Below, in pieces: positions 61,419-64,000 of a DNA stretch of 64,000 nt. The notes below the pieces were generated by a model, which was given only the letters and a program-made list of their open reading frames with translations, was not told where the DNA came from and did no database searches. Made by a program: the position numbers and the translations under genes. Position 1 is the first letter of the stretch. Each line of letters starts with the position of its first letter. The DNA comes from Methanobacteriota archaeon. Its GTDB lineage: Archaea > Halobacteriota > Methanomicrobia > Methanomicrobiales > Methanocorpusculaceae. The stretch covers positions 1 through 64,000 of the forward strand of contig JAEWXF010000009.1 in NCBI GenBank assembly GCA_023396065.1, written 5' to 3'.

Positions 61419-62548
61419 AGTATCAATTGCTCTTCGAAGTTTGTAAATCTGTCAAATCCGTTTTCTGTAATCATTCCCATGTCTTCGAGCCGGACACCGC
61501 CGATGCCGGGATAGTAGAGGCCCGGTTCGATGGTTATGATGTTTCCCGGCTGGAGAATTCCTCCCGATACGGAGAGGGACGGGCCCTCGTGTATCTCCAG
61601 GCCGACACCGTGTCCGAGGCTGTGGATGAATCCTGACGCTCCGGCGGTGGTATATCCCTGTTCTTCGAAGAAAGATACCACAGTGTTGTGGACATCTGCT
61701 CCGGAGATTCCGGGTCCCAGCATGGAGACTGCCAGTTCTTTTGCGTTCCGGACGGTTTCATACATTCTCTGTATTTCCGGTGACGGATCACCTTTGGAAA
61801 CCGTTCGGGTCATATCAGCAAAATATCCGGACCTCCGGCTGCGGGGAAAGACGTCCATGACAATCGGCTGGTTTGCGTGAAGCTGACCGGTACCGAGGCA
61901 GTGGGGCATGGCTGTATCGGGTCCGCAGGAGATGATCGTGTCTTTTTCCTCGCAGTTCCCGGATCTGAGTTCTGCGGCGATGACATCCCGGATACGTTCG
62001 GAGGTTAGGGGCGCGTTGTCTGCAACGAGGCATCCCGTTGCATCCGGCTCCGAGCGTCGGATGAGGTCAATTGCTGCATGGACCGCATCCTCAGTTTTTT
62101 TCTGTACGTTGCGGATGTGTGCTGCTTCTTCGACCGTTTTTCTTTCCCGCATTGCGGCAACTGTTCCGCGATCGATACGTACTTCTGCCACGTTCATGAG
62201 GGTGTGCGCAAAGCCGACCGGCATGGATGCAGGTACCAGCAGCCGTTTGCCGGTAAGACTACGGATCATGTGTGCCGTTGCCAGCTCCGGGTTTTGATAT
62301 TCCTGAAGGAGGGCAGGAAGCCCCGCCGCGCTCCTTGTTATCACGTCACATGGTGACTCTTTACGCGCACGTAATTCTTCCATTGAGGAAACAACGATTC
62401 TGCCGTTTCCTCCTTTTGATAATATGTAAATATACGGGTCAGATGCCAGAAATCCGGCAAGATATCGCATATCCGCATTCTCTGAGGTGTCATATGCCAC
62501 GTAGGCATCACAGCCCTCCCGTTCCAGCACCTCGAAAAGCTCCGTCAT
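61415..62548 (-). CDS. M24 family Xaa-Pro peptidase
   Basis: This 377-residue protein has a creatinase-type N-terminal domain (about 1-135) and a catalytic domain with ligands in IVMDVFPRS, GYFADMTRT, HSLGHGVGLEIHEGP, ITIEPGLY and VRLEDMG. It probably cleaves Xaa-Pro dipeptides or peptides and is cotranscribed with methionine aminopeptidase, suggesting a shared role in N-terminal peptide turnover. Confidence 0.92.
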   Translation of the reverse strand: MTELFEVLEREGCDAYVAYDTSENADMRYLAGFLASDPYIYILSKGGNGRIVVSSMEELRARKESPCDVITRSAAGLPALLQEYQNPELATAHMIRSLTGKRLLVPASMPVGFAHTLMNVAEVRIDRGTVAAMRERKTVEEAAHIRNVQKKTEDAVHAAIDLIRRSEPDATGCLVADNAPLTSERIRDVIAAELRSGNCEEKDTIISCGPDTAMPHCLGTGQLHANQPIVMDVFPRSRRSGYFADMTRTVSKGDPSPEIQRMYETVRNAKELAVSMLGPGISGADVHNTVVSFFEEQGYTTAGASGFIHSLGHGVGLEIHEGPSLSVSGGILQPGNIITIEPGLYYPGIGGVRLEDMGMITENGFDRFTNFEEQLIL

Positions 62549-62614
62549 GTTCTGTATACATTTGGTGTTTCAGAGAGATGTAGTTTTTATTGCTGTGACA
62601 CCGATGTACATACA

Positions 62615-62953
62615 ATGGACGAGAAAGAACAAATGATATTCAAGGGTAAGTTCACCTTTCTGGTTGTGCTTCTGAATGTCATGATCTTTTCCGCGGCTGC
62701 GGCGGTTCTGGTATGGGCAATTGTCCCGGAGGAATACTGGTTCAGACTGCCGGTTGTTGTCTGTGGCCTCATCCTCCTTGCGGTCAGTATTCTGCTCTTT
62801 GTTCCCCGCTACAAAGCAACGAAGGCGTGGCTTGATGTTCACGGAACCACCAAAGAAGAACGGGTTGCCCAGGCCAAGAAAGAGCAGGAAGCATATCGTG
62901 CACAGATTCGTGCGGAGCTTGAGGAAGAAATGCGTCAGGATGAACAAAAATAA
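62615..62953 (+). CDS. Small two-helix membrane protein with charged coiled-coil tail
   Basis: This 112-residue protein has two transmembrane helices (about 12-36 and 44-63) and a cytoplasmic Lys/Glu/Ala-rich tail likely to form a helix (VAQAKKEQEAYRAQIRAELE). No family is recognised. GGGGG and an unusual TTG start follow 14 bp later, so it is probably cotranscribed with the next gene. Confidence 0.7.
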   Translation: MDEKEQMIFKGKFTFLVVLLNVMIFSAAAAVLVWAIVPEEYWFRLPVVVCGLILLAVSILLFVPRYKATKAWLDVHGTTKEERVAQAKKEQEAYRAQIRAELEEEMRQDEQK

Positions 62954-62967
62954 GGGGGTATAAAGCG

Positions 62968-63270
62968 TTGTTAAGTAAAATTGAGGGGGAGGTGGAGCTG
63001 TTGGGGCGCCATCTTTCTGTAATGCGAGTGGTTGCCAGAAGCGGTCCGATCGGTATTATGAAACTTACTGAGGAGCTGAGTCAGCCGCAACACCGTATCC
63101 GGTACTCCTTACGTGTTCTGGAGCAGATGCAGTATATCAAGGCGACTCCGGCTGGTGCCGTTGCTACACCGAAGGCCTATGATATGCTCAAAAATTTCGA
63201 TACTGAACTGGACGGTCTGATCCGGCAGTTATCTACTCTTCATCAGGAGGATCCGTCCTCTAAATCATAA
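62968..63270 (+). CDS. Small predicted winged-helix transcription regulator
   Basis: This 100-residue protein starts at TTG 62968, chosen because GGGGGT lies 9 bases before it. The pattern HLSVMRVVARSGPIGIMKLTEEL and HRIRYSLRVLEQMQYIKATP fits a winged helix-turn-helix like those of archaeal small regulators. A DNA-binding role is inferred, and its target may be its own small operon with the membrane protein upstream. Confidence 0.72.
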   Translation: MLSKIEGEVELLGRHLSVMRVVARSGPIGIMKLTEELSQPQHRIRYSLRVLEQMQYIKATPAGAVATPKAYDMLKNFDTELDGLIRQLSTLHQEDPSSKS

Positions 63271-63315
63271 TCTTTAATACGATGTATCACACATCTAATT
63301 AGGCAACACATCAGT

Positions 63316-63388
63316 GCCGCCATAACTCAGTTGGTAGAGTGGCTGGCTGTTAACCAGCATGTCACAGGTTCGAGTCCTGTTGGCGGCG
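63316..63388 (+). tRNA. tRNA-Asn (GTT)
   Basis: This 73-nt cloverleaf has acceptor GCCGCCA/TGGCGGC, an anticodon stem GCTGG/CCAGC around CTGTTAA giving anticodon GTT, a D-arm ACTCAGTTGGTAGAGT and the T-loop GGTTCGAGTCC. Discriminator G. A TTTAATAC box near 63282 is a likely promoter. Confidence 0.96.
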
Positions 63389-63730
63389 TTCGTTTTTCTT
63401 TTTGTTTCGTGTTTCTCCATGTCGTGATCAGGTTTTGGTGATATTCATCTTTCTACGGTGTCTTCCATGGATTCTGTATCTGAGATCTTTTACCCTGCGA
63501 CTATACTCTTTGCGCGGATCTGGAATGGCTGGTCTAAGATTCAGAGAACTCCGCTGTGGTCTGAGTGGGGTCTTTGGACCACAGTATCCCTGCAGTGTTT
63601 TCTTTTTTCGCACTGCAACCTTTAAGTATCACCAAGCCAAATAGTATATGTTCTTCTGCAAGGGAACAAATTTCTTTCGAGGAGCAGGACTCCCTGTATC
63701 CTCCATTTTCCTGTACTTTTACTTTTGTGA
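63389..63730. other. Spacer between two tRNA genes with two strong hairpins
   Basis: No gene is supported. CTGTGGTC (63554-63561) pairs with GACCACAG (63577-63584). Immediately after, TGCAGTG (63591-63597) pairs with CACTGCA (63611-63617) around a T-rich loop. ATAGTATATG at 63641-63650 may serve the next tRNA. Confidence 0.5.
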
Positions 63731-63802
63731 GGGCCTGTAGCTTAGTGGTGGAGCGCCCGGCTCATAACCGGGTGGTCGTGGGTTCGAACCCCTCCGGGCC
63801 CA
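63731..63802 (+). tRNA. tRNA with CAT anticodon (Ile2 or elongator Met)
   Basis: This 72-nt cloverleaf has acceptor GGGCCTG/CGGGCCC (one G-T pair), an anticodon stem CCCGG/CCGGG around CTCATAA and discriminator A. The GGGCC acceptor and GTGGTCGTGGG variable/T-arm resemble archaeal tRNA-Ile2, whose C34 is modified to agmatidine so that it reads AUA. Elongator tRNA-Met is the alternative. It lacks initiator tRNA features. Confidence 0.9.
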
Positions 63803-63908
63803 TATCCTGAACACATATTCCGGGTTCTATCCTGCTGGGTTTTGTGCCTTCTGTTGCCTGAGGGTCGCAATCATACATGATTTTATCAGGGAAGTGCCCC
63901 ATTATAAT

Positions 63909-64000
63909 ATGGGACTAGTCCGGGTGGCTTGGCGTCACCTGTAACCTGAAACAGCCAATACGCAGGGGACGAAGTTTGAGGACGGCTGTGGCAGTTCTTC
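63909..64000 (+). ncRNA. Signal recognition particle RNA (7S), 5' part (partial)
   Basis: From about 63909 the sequence GGGACTAGTCCGGGTGGC, the loop region GGCGTCACCTGTAACC and the following GAAAC match the 5' (Alu-like) domain of archaeal SRP RNA, whose hallmark is the CTGTAACC-GAAAC stretch. It continues past the window end. A TATA-like ATTTTATC at about 63880-63887 predicts a start near 63909. Exact 5' end uncertain. Confidence 0.85.

Noticed and set aside
63901..63910. ATTATAATAT as the TATA box of the SRP RNA
   Set aside because: It would place the transcript start inside the conserved SRP sequence. The ATTTTATC box at about 63880 gives the correct spacing.
1..64000. CRISPR array, transposase, prophage or rRNA genes
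   Set aside because: No regularly spaced direct repeats, no transposase, integrase or capsid motifs and no rRNA sequence were seen while reading the window.

Overview
The window comes from a hydrogen/formate-using methanogenic archaeon. The evidence is three F420-type formate dehydrogenase loci, a formylmethanofuran dehydrogenase operon, a tungstate transporter, archaeal ribosomal proteins, archaeal-type tRNAs, a CetZ-type tubulin and the start of an archaeal SRP RNA. The gene set and roughly 50% GC point to Methanomicrobiales, and most closely to something like Methanocorpusculum. That taxon is inferred from memory of such genomes and was not checked by a search.

Bases 1-22,200 form a formate/CO2-activation island: a partial fdhB and a beta-carbonic anhydrase (+); fdhB with a shortened fdhA-like gene (-); a complete fdhAB pair (-); the fwd/fmd operon D-B-A-C (-); the tungstate transporter tupABC (-); a third fdhA cotranscribed with a Tfx-type regulator (-); and the formate channel gene fdhC (+) diverging from that pair. 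A LOG-family protein, a HAD phosphatase, a zinc-ribbon protein and TrmO sit between the fdh loci. Together the island imports formate and tungstate, oxidises formate to CO2 with F420 reduction, interconverts CO2 and bicarbonate, and fixes CO2 onto methanofuran. Beside the fwd operon lies a decayed fragment of a second fwdB-like gene.

Bases 22,300-32,800 hold a membrane OB-fold-like protein, a glutaredoxin-thioredoxin reductase fusion, a lipoprotein with a questionable start, the L7Ae-S28e-L24e-NDK operon, and a five-gene cell-surface glycan or glycolipid operon (FAD oxidoreductase, two GT2 enzymes, flippase-like protein, DUF2298 protein).

Bases 32,900-41,000 hold cetZ with a membrane-anchored partner, a ~530-bp imperfect palindromic repeat element, a TrkA-type K+ channel regulator, RNase HII, an M50 protease, an EamA permease, PurN and an RNase P protein. 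Bases 41,100-45,200 hold two paralogous extracytoplasmic sensor-like (Cache) proteins flanking a type IV pilin-like gene.

Bases 45,200-49,000 are a translation cluster: CRM-domain protein, S19e, PDCD5-like protein, PP-loop protein, L39e, L31e, aIF6, LX and prefoldin alpha. Next come an element with terminal inverted repeats, nifB, a 1083-residue TPR protein, RlmH, an M24 peptidase, a nickel/cobalt ECF transporter, a geranylgeranyl reductase-like enzyme, tRNA-Glu, a DRG-type GTPase, methionine aminopeptidase, a second M24 peptidase, two small proteins, tRNA-Asn, a CAT-anticodon tRNA and the 5' part of SRP RNA. No CRISPR array, insertion-sequence transposase, rRNA or prophage was seen.
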